NCBI RefSeq assembly: GCF_905475395.1
Contig: NC_058341.1
Coordinates: forward strand, 31,015,501 to 31,079,500
Origin: Chrysoperla carnea
Taxonomy: Eukaryota; Arthropoda; Insecta; Neuroptera; Chrysopidae
Direction: 5' to 3'
Length of the DNA: 64,000 nt
Made by a program: the position numbers and the translations under genes. This document shows, one piece after another, positions 51,858 to 62,260 of the stretch. Numbering within the stretch: the first letter of the stretch is position 1; each line of letters starts with the position of its first letter. Under the pieces are notes generated by a model. That model saw only the letters and a list, made by a program, of their open reading frames with translations. It was not told the origin of the DNA and made no database searches.

Positions 51858-52546
51858 CTAAGCAGATGGGCCCTCTTCCTGGAATACACAAATCACATTA
51901 AGAGAGTACGACGAAGTTTTAACATTTGAAAATTTTGTCGAAAATGGTTTCGTTAATTGGGCTTAGTTATCGAAGAACATGTCTTATGTTTGCCGTCTAG
52001 AATAATGCAATAAGTAAGAGACAAACAAAACGTAACAAACGATAAAGTACTATCTTGCGTGTTCTTTGTTAAAAATCTTCACCAAGATTTTGGCCTTCTA
52101 CTCTCTTAGATATGTCCATTCTCTTCAATTATGCCAAAATATTGTGAAATCTCATTTATAGAAGTCAATAACGTTCAATTTTCTATGAAAGCATAGGAAT
52201 TTAATTCATTTTTTCCTCCGTGAAACAATGTTTATGTGTGGAAGCCTATATTATTGAGAAAATAATTAAATCATTATCAGTAGCTCCATCTATGTTACAA
52301 GATTCATTTAGAACTCTGTAGGACTTCACTATATGAAAAAGAGAATTATTACATATTAAATGGCGTCATATTAGCTTCTAAGTCGAATGCCTTATCGGTA
52401 ACACAACCCAAACCAAATTTATAGAATTTTCTTCAATTTGATCTTATCCTTTCCAAAATTATAGTTATACAGAGTTATAATTTTAACAATGTTCAAGAAC
52501 TAACCATTAAAAATGTAATTTTGTCCAAATTATATCCACTTTTAGA

Positions 52547-52577
52547 CAAAAAAAAAAAAAAGAAAGAAAGAAAGAAC
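52547..52577 (+). repeat. A-run followed by (GAAA)n
   Basis: A run of about 14 A, then four GAAA units. It has the form of an old poly(A) tail with expanded variants, but no retroelement body is recognisable upstream. Confidence 0.75.
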
Positions 52578-52949
52578 TAATTTTGAATGGATTACATTCG
52601 TCCGGAAACGGCTTTTGGAGCTATAGACGTATAAACTCTGTTCTTTTTTTTTTGAAGGTTTTCTTTATTTTTAACGCTTTTATTTGAGACACAGCAAAAA
52701 CGATGCTTGTTTCGGTGTGCCCTACCCGGGATATCTGACCATTTTTACACATGTATATTTTGAAATCATTCCTTGAAATGCAATTTTCCATATTTAGATA
52801 ATTGGACGATATCTGTGAAATTATTAAGATCAGAGAGTAATTTCTGATACAAGTGTTAACAATCCAAATTGAATATATATATTTTAAAATGATAAATTCG
52901 GTTGAAAGTAAATGTTAAAAAACTTTGGTCACTCCTGTATCATTTCATA

Positions 52950-52971
52950 TATAATAATAATAATAATAATA
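52950..52971 (+). repeat. (AAT)n microsatellite
   Basis: Seven AAT units, about 580 bp before the candidate Tollo start site. Confidence 0.85.
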
Positions 52972-53551
52972 TTGAAGACGAAAGACAAAGAGCGAACGAA
53001 GAGGTTCATCCACAGCCATCTTGATTCGCGTACTTCTTGTATATAAGTACATACAACGTTATACTTGCAAGCAAGAGCTAAGCTATAAGTATAGTTGTTT
53101 ACTGAGTACATTTGTTATTTTTATACGTTTTATACCTGATGACCATTTCACAGAGAGTAGTTGTAGCGACCAAAGGTATATAATCAACTATTTAATCCAC
53201 AAACTAGAAATAAGATAGATTATATTTAATATTTATGTTGAAGAGAAAGATGGTCTAATAATTGGTTGAGACAGTCAGTTGATCAGGTAACTAACTTGCC
53301 ATAGCTTAGCTGCTATATGGTAAAGTTTATAATATAGCTTACTTACTTTAACCCATACAGTTAAGTCAGAAATGTTGTTATGTTATGGCCTTGTATATAT
53401 GCTGTTGAAGCATGGGATATATTATACCACCACTTTTACACTTTTTAAAAGTTGAAGTTACTGCTGCAAGAAGCAACAAACAGGCAACAAGGTATAATAC
53501 ACACATACTACACACATACTCCAGTTTAATGTTGCTTATACTCTGCCATAC

Positions 53552-53586
53552 TCAGTCATTAACTTGAGTCTGTGCAGAGTAGACCT
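53552..53586 (+). promoter_or_regulatory. Candidate TATA-less Inr-DPE core promoter of Tollo
   Basis: TCAGTC at 53552-53557 matches the insect initiator TCAKTY with A+1 at 53554. At exactly +28 to +33 lies AGACCT (53581-53586), which fits the DPE consensus DSWYVY, and +24 (53577) is the G preferred in DPE promoters. No TATA box stands at -30. The site is 568 bp before the Tollo ATG on the same strand. The spacing is what makes it credible; each motif alone is common. No transcript evidence is available. Confidence 0.45.
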
Positions 53587-53741
53587 ATAGTTAGCACCAT
53601 TTTTAATTGTTACTTACATTCAACTGTACTTAACTACTCTTTTTTTATTATTGTTAGTATTTCAAAATTGAAATCTCTGCTCGATTTATTTATTTCAAAC
53701 CTTTAAGTCATTCATTGTTCGAAGAAGTAATTCATCAGGAA

Positions 53742-53774
53742 ATGACTTTAACTACATCATCTATCGATCGATGA
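53742..53774 (+). other. Upstream ORF 1 in Tollo leader (10 codons)
   Basis: ATG at 53742 opens a 10-codon frame (MTLTTSSIDR) closing with TGA at 53772-53774. The stop overlaps the ATG of the next upstream ORF in an ATGA arrangement. It could reduce Tollo translation if the leader is transcribed. No homology is claimed. Confidence 0.3.
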
Positions 53775-53884
53775 ACGATCATCCAAAGAATCAACCAGCA
53801 GCACTTAGAAGAAACAACACATCTTACAACTTTTGGATTAATCTATTATCTCAAATCAAAGTGTTCTTGTGTCGTGAGTTTTGA
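53771..53884 (+). other. Upstream ORF 2 in Tollo leader (37 codons)
   Basis: ATG at 53771 opens a 37-codon frame beginning MNDHPKNQPAALRRNN and ending CREF before TGA at 53882-53884. It lies wholly upstream of the Tollo ATG. A candidate splice donor (GT at 53874) falls inside its last codons, so splicing would change its end. The peptide is basic and polar, with a short hydrophobic patch; not recognised. Confidence 0.3.
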
Positions 53885-54121
53885 AAAAGAAAAATGTTTA
53901 GTGATTTAATTAAGATTAAAAGATAACGATAAAATAATTTTTATTCCAAATGGAAAATTGATTATTTATTCTAAAATGATGTGACCTAAGTTGTTTAATC
54001 AATTTCATTAGTGTGCAATTTGCCAGAAACAATAAAATTGTTTCTTTGACAAAAAATAATGATTAGGAAGTGCCGTATAATTCATTAAATTCGCGTGTGA
54101 AGTGTGAGGACGACGGCTAAA

Positions 54122-57100
54122 ATGCGTCAACCCGGTAACAGCACCGTGATATTCACGGTACTGTTTGGTGCAATTTTTGGTGTATTATCAGCGTCGCTCA
54201 GTAAAGCATTACGATACCAAGCACCTGACGAATGTAAATGGGTGGTTGTAGATAGCGGCATTGAAGATGATGTTGCACTAGTATGCCGTTTACGGACAAT
54301 AAATAGTGAACTTGAAAATACAAATTTTAGTGTAATACAACCGCAACATACTGTACGTTTACGTCTAGAATGCAGTGATGCATTATTCTTTCAAAGTTCT
54401 CTAAGTGCCGGTAGTTTTCGACCACTTGTCGAACTCCGAGAATTATCCATTGAATATTGTAAAATTGGTAATTTATCGGATGGTGCTTTTAAGGGTTTAC
54501 GTGAGTTAAGAAATTTAACAGTGCGTACACATAATACAGATTGGTCAGCAATGACTTTAGAAATATCACCGAATGCATTTACGGATGAATTAGGCTTGTT
54601 AGAACGATTAGATTTAGGTGAAAATAATATGTGGAGTTTACCAGAAGGTGTTTTGTGTCCGTTACGTTCATTAGAAGTGTTAAATTTAACACGTAATCGC
54701 ATACGTGAAATATCTAGTTTTAAATTCGCGCTAAATCCGTCGGAACGATGTGGTGCAAATTTACGGTTATTGGATTTATCACGTAATAACATTGATAGTT
54801 TACCATCCGCCATGCTATCTGGACTAACACGTTTACAAAAGTTATATTTACAAGGTAATGGACTATCAAATCTAGCGGATCGTGCTTTAGAAGGATTAAC
54901 ATCGTTAAATATTTTAAAATTATCGGATAATCGTTTAGTTAGTTTACCACCAGAATTATTTACCGATACAAGAGACATAAAAGAAATGTATTTACAGAAT
55001 AACAGTATAAATGTATTGGCACCAGGATTATTTGGTGAATTAACACAATTATTGGTATTGGATTTATCAAAGAATGAATTAACTGCTGAATGGATTAACT
55101 CAGCCACATTTTCTGGTTTGTTACGTCTAGTCGTATTAGATTTATCATATAATCGTATATCAAAGTTGGAGGCAGCTGTTTTTAGAGATTTATATAGTTT
55201 GCAAATATTAAGACTGAATGATAATTTTATTGAAACAATACCAGAAAATACATTCGCTTCCTTATACAACTTACATACGCTAATTTTATCAAACAATCGT
55301 TTAACAATTATTGAAAGTTCAACATTTAACGGTTTATATGTTCTAACGTTATTATCAATAGATAACAATCATATTAAAACAATACAAATGGACGCATTGA
55401 AAAACTGTACAAGTTTACAAGATTTACACTTAAACGGTAATGAATTATTGGAAGTTCCACAAGTTTTATCAGAAGTACCAATGTTAAAAACGTTGGATTT
55501 GGGTGAAAATCATATAACAAGTATTGCAAATGCAACATTTCAAAATATGCAACACTTATTTGGATTACGTTTAACAGAAAATAATATTGGAAATATATCA
55601 AAAGGTGTATTTGATAAAATGGCTGCGTTAAAGATATTAAATTTATCACGAAATAAAATACAAAAGGTTGAGGCAGGTGCATTTGATGCCAATATTAATT
55701 TACAAGCTATACGATTAGATGGTAATTATTTAACTGATATCGGTAATTTATTTTCAAAATTACCAAGTCTTGTATGGTTGAATATCTCCGATAATCAATT
55801 AGAATGGTTTGATTATGCGTTAATACCTACAGGCTTACAGTGGTTAGATATTCATGCAAATAAAATCGCTGAATTAGGTAATTATTTTGAAATTGAATCC
55901 ACATTACAGTTAAGTACTTTTGATGCTAGTTCCAATAAATTAACAGAAATAACTGGAAGTGCAATACCAAATAGTGTTGAAATGTTATTCTTAAATGATA
56001 ATTTAATTACGAAAGTTCAAAGTTATACTTTCTTCAAAAAACCAAATTTAACTCGAGTGGACTTATTTGGTAATAAAATAACAAGTTTGGATCCAAATTC
56101 ATTACGCATATCAGCTGTACCATTAGATAAGCCCTTGCCGGAATTTCATATTGGTGATAATCCTTATCAATGTGATTGTACAATGGAATGGCTGCAAAAG
56201 GTCAACAGTGGTAATCGTGCAAGAACCCAACCCAAATTAATGGATTTGGATAGTATTTATTGTAAATTATTATACAATCGTGGAAGAACATATGTACCAC
56301 TTATCGAAGCCGCTCCATATCAGTTTCTTTGTAAATATGATACACATTGTTTTTCATTGTGCCATTGTTGTGATTTTGATGCTTGTGATTGTGAAATGAC
56401 ATGTCCACAAAATTGTACATGTTATCATGATCAATCATGGTCGGCAAATGTTGTAGATTGTTCACTAAGTGGTTATGTTGAACGATTACCCGAACAAATA
56501 CCTATGGATGCTACACAGCTATATTTAGATGGTAATGATATTCGTGCAGTAATGAGTCATGCATTTATTGGTCGAAAACGTTTGAAAGTTTTATTCTTAA
56601 ATGCATCAAACATTGAAATTATCCATAATCGTACATTTAATGGTTTAAAAGAATTGGAATTACTACATTTAGATGAGAATCGTATTCGAGAACTAAAAGG
56701 ATATGAATTTGAAGGCTTGGAAGGATTAAGGGAATTATATTTACAACATAATCGAATTACATCAATCCATAATCAAACATTCCAACATTTACGCCATTTA
56801 CGTACACTTAAATTAGATCATAATCGATTGAGTACATACTCAGTTTGGCATTTATCGTTAGTCATAACAGAATTGACCTTAGCATCCAATCCATGGTCAT
56901 GTGATTGTGAATTTACCGAACGTTATCGTGAATGGTTAATGTTACATGGCAACAGTGTTCAAGATATTGAATTTATTCGATGTGTTTATAATGCTAACAC
57001 AACGGAATTAGATTATTACAGCGAAGAAATTTATGCAGATAATCCAGAGTTAGGATTTTATGTAACACATGATAATATAACATCTTGCACCGGTGCTGCA

Positions 57101-58024
57101 AATATTGATAATAGTATTAATGGAAATTTAACATCCACAAAAACAATTATACAACGTCAGGCTATTCAAGGTTATTTACCATTGTTAATTATAACACTTG
57201 GTGCTTTCTTAGTGATTATCTTGTTTACGCTGATAATATTTGTGTTCCGACAAGAGATGCGTGTATGGTTCCATTCTCGTTTCGGTGTACGATTATTCTA
57301 TCGTTCCACGGAATTTGATCGTGATAAATTATTTGATGCTTTTATTAGTTATAGTTCAAAAGACGAAGCATTCGTTGCTGAAGAATTAGCACCAGTGTTA
57401 GAAAACGGTGATCCACAATATAAATTATGTTTACATTATCGTGATTTCCCAGTGGGTGCATTTATCGCTGATACAATTGTACAAGCTGTTGAATCGTCAC
57501 GGCGTACAATCATGGTATTATCAGAGAACTTTATTAAATCGGAATGGTGTCGTTTCGAATTTAAATCGGCCCATCATCAAGTGTTGCGCGATAGACGCCG
57601 TCGTTTAATTGTGATATTGTTAGGTGAAGTGCCACAAAAAGATTTAGATCCTGATATACGTTTATATTTAAAAACAAATACATATTTACAGTGGGGTGAT
57701 AAATTATTTTGGGAGAAATTACGTTTTGCGTTACCTGATGTACCAAATAATCGTCGTGGTAATGTGAACAATAGTGGTGGTGTAAGTGGTGGTATAGTGA
57801 GTGGTGGTGCACCAGGACAACGTGGTAATAATACATCATCATTTCGTAATAATCCTAATTCAAATTTACATAATCATTCAATTGTTTTATCACATCCGCA
57901 TCATTTACATCGACATAATAATCGAACTCACAATCATACAGCAAATAATACGAATAATAGTGCAACAAATGTAAATAATACAACACAACAGAATCAACAA
58001 CGGACAGTTGCTATGCATATTTAA
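54122..58024 (+). CDS. Tollo: Toll-like receptor Tollo (Toll-8), long-type, single coding exon
   Basis: Single-pass cell-surface receptor of 1300 residues. In order: signal peptide (about 1-25); N-terminal region with the Tollo-typical stretch at about 57-75 (LRTINSELENTNFSVIQPQ); about 23 leucine-rich repeats (about 105-690); LRR C-cap starting NPYQCDC (680); cysteine-rich hinge with CHCCDFDACDC (747-757), then an N-cap; 5-6 further LRRs (about 797-922); second C-cap NPWSCDC (923-989); membrane span 1017-1042; TIR domain about 1070-1205 with FDAFISYS, RDFPVG and a late FW; N/H/G-rich tail ending in MHI. The two-block ectodomain separates long Tolls (Toll-6, -7, -8, 18w) from Toll-1; the N-terminus and hinge fit Toll-8 best. 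In Drosophila long Tolls act in epithelial cell intercalation, and Tollo also in neural glycosylation and airway immunity. An in-frame TGA at 54098-54100 makes 54122 the first possible ATG, with AAA before it. No frameshift or stop is present. Leucine codons are mostly TTA, matching local AT bias. Confidence 0.96.
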   Translation: MRQPGNSTVIFTVLFGAIFGVLSASLSKALRYQAPDECKWVVVDSGIEDDVALVCRLRTINSELENTNFSVIQPQHTVRLRLECSDALFFQSSLSAGSFRPLVELRELSIEYCKIGNLSDGAFKGLRELRNLTVRTHNTDWSAMTLEISPNAFTDELGLLERLDLGENNMWSLPEGVLCPLRSLEVLNLTRNRIREISSFKFALNPSERCGANLRLLDLSRNNIDSLPSAMLSGLTRLQKLYLQGNGLSNLADRALEGLTSLNILKLSDNRLVSLPPELFTDTRDIKEMYLQNNSINVLAPGLFGELTQLLVLDLSKNELTAEWINSATFSGLLRLVVLDLSYNRISKLEAAVFRDLYSLQILRLNDNFIETIPENTFASLYNLHTLILSNNRLTIIESSTFNGLYVLTLLSIDNNHIKTIQMDALKNCTSLQDLHLNGNELLEVPQVLSEVPMLKTLDLGENHITSIANATFQNMQHLFGLRLTENNIGNISKGVFDKMAALKILNLSRNKIQKVEAGAFDANINLQAIRLDGNYLTDIGNLFSKLPSLVWLNISDNQLEWFDYALIPTGLQWLDIHANKIAELGNYFEIESTLQLSTFDASSNKLTEITGSAIPNSVEMLFLNDNLITKVQSYTFFKKPNLTRVDLFGNKITSLDPNSLRISAVPLDKPLPEFHIGDNPYQCDCTMEWLQKVNSGNRARTQPKLMDLDSIYCKLLYNRGRTYVPLIEAAPYQFLCKYDTHCFSLCHCCDFDACDCEMTCPQNCTCYHDQSWSANVVDCSLSGYVERLPEQIPMDATQLYLDGNDIRAVMSHAFIGRKRLKVLFLNASNIEIIHNRTFNGLKELELLHLDENRIRELKGYEFEGLEGLRELYLQHNRITSIHNQTFQHLRHLRTLKLDHNRLSTYSVWHLSLVITELTLASNPWSCDCEFTERYREWLMLHGNSVQDIEFIRCVYNANTTELDYYSEEIYADNPELGFYVTHDNITSCTGAANIDNSINGNLTSTKTIIQRQAIQGYLPLLIITLGAFLVIILFTLIIFVFRQEMRVWFHSRFGVRLFYRSTEFDRDKLFDAFISYSSKDEAFVAEELAPVLENGDPQYKLCLHYRDFPVGAFIADTIVQAVESSRRTIMVLSENFIKSEWCRFEFKSAHHQVLRDRRRRLIVILLGEVPQKDLDPDIRLYLKTNTYLQWGDKLFWEKLRFALPDVPNNRRGNVNNSGGVSGGIVSGGAPGQRGNNTSSFRNNPNSNLHNHSIVLSHPHHLHRHNNRTHNHTANNTNNSATNVNNTTQQNQQRTVAMHI

Positions 58025-58052
58025 TAATAATACAGTAATATCATCAATATAA

Positions 58053-58063
58053 AGAGGGTAAGT
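58053..58063 (+). promoter_or_regulatory. Strong 5' splice-site match just after the Tollo stop
   Basis: AGAGG|GTAAGT places a near-ideal donor with GT at 58058-58059, 33 nt after the stop codon. If used, the 3' UTR contains an intron. A junction this close to the stop would not normally trigger nonsense-mediated decay. The matching acceptor is not identified; it may lie downstream of the AATAAA signals or beyond this window. Confidence 0.35.
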
Positions 58064-58588
58064 TTACGTTAAATCAAAGTTCGATGAAATTTAATGGTTG
58101 GTTAGAGATGCCCGCAGATCATAACACTTACTTGTAGAGTTTTGAAAATGGCCGTTTGAGAAGCAGCAGTAATCACCTAAATATTCAAATTATTAAAACA
58201 TTTTGGAACTAAAGTTGTTGGAAATATTTTCTCAATAATTTTTGCCATAAACATTCTTCGCATTAAAAATTAACAAGAATAATCGGCTGGAATTTTTTTC
58301 AAAGGCTGGAAACTTCAGTGTACTGTTCTGGGGGCATTCTACTAAAATATCTATTATTAAAATTTCTTCTCACTTTGATTTAACGCAAACCTCGTTTTAA
58401 ATATTACTCGATTAAAAGTACTTTTCAAAGAAATATCAAAAAATTGTTTAATTGGCTTGTTTTACAATTAATTTTTTTCAAATCTTACCATAAACATAAA
58501 AAAAATATAAGAAGGATTTTTTTTTTTTTGAATAAATTTGAAATGAATATTTTTTGGGTCTGTACACACTTTACGTCATTCAAACCAA

Positions 58589-58594
58589 AATAAA
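58589..58594 (+). terminator. Candidate polyadenylation signal 1 of Tollo
   Basis: AATAAA on the sense strand, 565 nt after the stop codon. AATAAA is frequent by chance in DNA this AT-rich, so the assignment is weak. Confidence 0.25.
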
Positions 58595-58706
58595 CATCTG
58601 CCATAATAGTGGGCATATAAATGAATAATTTTTGTATTAAAATTTTTAATGCCTCCATTTTATTAGCTGACATATCAAATTTCATCAGATAAATTCATTA
58701 TGAACA

Positions 58707-58712
58707 AATAAA
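58707..58712 (+). terminator. Candidate polyadenylation signal 2 of Tollo
   Basis: AATAAA inside CAAATAAAAAAAG on the sense strand, 683 nt after the stop and followed by a GT-containing stretch. It is an alternative to the signal at 58589; the caution about chance matches applies equally. Confidence 0.25.
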
Positions 58713-60116
58713 AAAAGTTCGTTTATGTCTAAAATACGAGTCAAAAGTGTGTAGTCTATGCAGTTTTCTTTTACTAAGTGTACTAGCCGTTTATCTGGAT
58801 AAAATTATAACTCAGTTTTACCTTTGAATTTTTTTGGAAATTCAGTTAAGAATTTTTACGGCTTTTTAATTTTCGGAACTCATTTTGACCCTCAATAGTC
58901 TCTCAATATCGCTCATGGTTTGTTCTGTACAATAATTTTTCCTGAGGAAATTTATAACCGATGGCTTTAAAAAAATTGGTAGCTATAAAAAGAGGGGGTC
59001 ATATCTGGCCATAATTTGGAAAGTTTTTAAAAAGCCCTGAGTGAAGATATTCGAGTAACATAGATCAGTAAGTTTTGAAAGATGACATTTTTTAGGCATG
59101 AGTAGTAATGAGAAAATTAATTTTCTAAGAATTGCAAAATCCTCTTCCAAAAACCTTAAAATATACTTGGAACACTTGCTTGCATGTAATATTGATCTGC
59201 CAGAGTATAGATTAACTCTCTCTTGTAAAACTAAAACTTTCATCGGAAGAAAACAGAGGCTGCGAGTACATTTCTGAGTAAAATTTTAAACTCTATTAAC
59301 ATCCGAAATAAAATTAAAATGAAATACAAAAAGAAAGTACAGATATTTTAATAGGAGGAAATCAAACTAGTTCTATCCTCTGCGACGAAAGCGATATTCT
59401 AGTTTTAATAGATAAGTTCTGAAAAGATGCAACAAATCTGATGAATATTTGTGATTATTGATAAATAAACCCTTATCTGAAACGACGTATGTCAGACCAC
59501 TAAAATTACTCATTCGAATATCAATGCTACTTATTTAAAACAAAATCTATTACCAAACAAAATGAAATAAATAAGCAAAAAAATTCTTTCAATTCGGTTA
59601 TTGAAAAAATTTAATAAAATAAAAAATTTATCGCCTAAAAATTACAACTTATATATTTTTTTTTTGAATGTTCATTGATTGATTGAGTATCTGTGTTTTT
59701 TATTTTTAATATTTTTCACTTGAAAATATTTCAATCAACATAACTGTATATTATTTGTAGAGAAGTAAAAGACTATTTTTTTATTATATATAAGTATTCA
59801 TATATATAAGTATGAATGCTGAGCTCTGAGGTCAATGTTATCTAATCTTAATAACAAATTTATTATATGCATTTCATCCCACGTTATTATTAACACAAAC
59901 TTGGTAATAATAAAGTAATTGCATTTATACAAGGTGTTTTGGAATTACATGACACTTTTGTAAGGATCTTTAATACAACACCAACAGGAAATAATTTAAA
60001 GAAAAATTAAAAGATTATTCCATTCTTATCAAATTTGACTCCACAATAAAAGTCAACGAAAGTCGATAATAAGAATGCTGATTTTCGATAAATATTCTAG
60101 AAATACATGATAGATA

Positions 60117-60185
60117 TTCGAGAGCCAGGCGAGACAAGACAATAAAAATGTTTTAATTGTAGAACAAGACGAGACAAAACCATTT
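60117..60185 (+). repeat. GCGAGAC/GACGAGAC motif cluster
   Basis: Counterpart of the cluster at 21.1 kb, with two related units about 46 bp apart. No wider alignment could be established by eye. Confidence 0.3.
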
Positions 60186-62099
60186 AGATAGAAAACCTTT
60201 ACAATTCGAAACAATACAAGCAATATGTTATTCTCACATTCATAGAAAATTTTCAAATTTGGGCATGGAAATATTTGCAGACAAATCAATCATACCTTTT
60301 TGTATGCTTTTTACCATGAACTGTCTAGTGAATCTATGCCATTTTTGATAGTATTACCTTTTCGACCCGTTCCCTCTATCGTGCTATATTCGTATCAGTC
60401 GTTTCCATAAAAATATAAAAGATGGCGCACAATATAGACTTTTATTCATTCTTCGGATGAATATGGCGAAAACGAGTGCGCACACAGTTCCTTTAAACTA
60501 CAAAGTTTGGCAACTCTCGGCCGATTGTTTATGAATTCTGACAACTTTGTCATCAGATATTAATAATTGATAAATCAGGTGTTCCTACTAAAAGTTTCGC
60601 TCCAATGTTAGTTCGTTCACACTCTGCTAGAATATCAAATATTTTCGATTGGAGTGTTATCTAACTGGCTTCTCCCCATGCTATGCATGGTTTTTTGTTA
60701 TAATACCGATTTGGACTGCGATTGACAATATTATATAATGCAATTCTCTTCATTCAATTACCACGTTATTTATCATAGTAACATTTAATGTTCCGCTTAA
60801 AATTTCATCATTTTGTGTTGAATACATCCTTAGAACTGTGTTATGTAATCCAAAATTCTTGTTTGTGTTGTTGAGTCATAAGACTGAAAGTCGTAATATA
60901 TGTACTTACATGACCTCATTACATGACACTGAATTCATTTTTCCTAAACTTATTTCTTTAGTTCCTAAATCTGAGAATGATGAAGACAGAAGTCAGCCAA
61001 AGAACGGATTGTAATTTTCCACCTTTTAAAAGAACATTTTGAAGGACTTAGTATGTACTGATACAATCAAAAATAAAAAAATACTATATCAAGTATGCAT
61101 ACGTGTTCTGTATCAGAATGCAGACTCGCAAACGTTTAACTACAATTCAGTACTAAATAGTCCTTAGTTTTTAACGATCGATTGTTTCCAGCTTTAATAT
61201 TATCTTTTCAAACATGTTCTTGTATTTCGCCACATTCTTGCTCATATCAACTTCTGCAAAGCTTTATTTTAATAACTAAGTTTTAAAAACCAATATACAT
61301 CCTTAATAAGTAAAGTAAAAAATAATTAAATGTATTTGAGAATATTAAAAATAAACAACAGGACCTTATACAGTCAAAGTCATAAGAACATAAAATTTAA
61401 AAAAATAAAAAAATCGATAGTTTGATATTTCTAAATTAGCTTATTTTATTTTCGGCTGAGCTGAAAATTATAATTTGTTTATTACATGTAAATAGTAATT
61501 TGCTTCATACTTGCCATTTTATTAATTGAGCATAAAAGTAAATAAAAATATTTTTTAATTAATTAAACGATATTTTAATATGTATTCATTGATATGTATA
61601 GTTTATTTCATGTAATTGGAGACTTGTAGAACATTAAATTTTGGTTTCTTGTGGCTGAAATTTTTATTTTTGTAAAAATTGTAAATTAAAATTCTGTACT
61701 AATATATTTAGTTATAAAAATGATGCCGCAATAACCCAAAGTTTATATTTTTCTGCATAAAAAAAGTTTTACTGAAAAATCTCCTAAAAGAATAATTCTA
61801 TTGACAAAATGGTAAAAATATCAGCTTTACCGTGATTTATGATTGAAATCAACACTAAATATGTCGTAGATAATACTTAAAGATGAATCAGCTGTTAATT
61901 CCATCGCCATTAGCTTCATATTACGATCTTAGTTCAGACATTTTTTCCGTTAAGAATGCTTGGGGACGAAGGGGAAGTATTCGTTAACTTTTTTTAATCG
62001 TGCAAAATTGAAAAATAATATCATAATATAATATCATTTTAGTGAAAAAATGGACGGTTAAATCTTTTAATTTTTAACGCTCTAAAGAAACCATTTCAA

Positions 62100-62260
62100 T
62101 TATGTCTAATGCATGTTCGACAAATTTTACGTCGTTTTCCGGATGTCAGAAGGCAGACGCATGCGCGATATATTTGACAGTTATGTGAAATTTGTTGCAT
62201 AAAATGTTTTATTGCGCTTGCGCCCATCATCTATCAATCCACAACAGGACTTCAATTGTT
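62100..62260. promoter_or_regulatory. Locally GC-richer patch with an NRF1/Ewg-like site
   Basis: GCATGCGC at 62159-62166 matches the core of the NRF1/erect-wing site, and TTGCGCTTGCGCCC follows about 50 bp later. Both stand out in the AT-rich surroundings. No gene start is visible nearby, so this may be incidental. Confidence 0.2.

Larger units (their letters stand above)
51861..53551. other. Upstream flank of Tollo
   Basis: AT-rich with two simple repeats. Proximal regulatory DNA of Tollo would be expected here, but no site cluster can be named from sequence alone. Confidence 0.45.
53554..54121 (+). other. Probable 5' leader of Tollo
   Basis: This stretch is less AT-biased than its surroundings, chiefly from 53680 to 53875. 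It contains two short upstream ORFs and a possible 5' splice site, GTC|GTGAGT, with GT at 53874. Possible acceptors before the ATG end at 54011, 54026 and 54066, but none has a strong pyrimidine tract, so a short leader intron is only a possibility. Its extent depends on the candidate start site at 53554. Confidence 0.4.

Noticed and set aside
54104..54121. Tollo starting six codons earlier
   Set aside because: The first codon would be GTG, which insects do not normally use; ATG at 54122 is the first ATG after an in-frame TGA.
54391..55368. 325-codon open frame antisense to Tollo
   Set aside because: It lies opposite the LRR coding sequence, whose regular TTA-rich codons leave few stops in the opposite strand. 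The peptide shows Ser/Asn/Lys patterns mirroring the LRRs and no domain.
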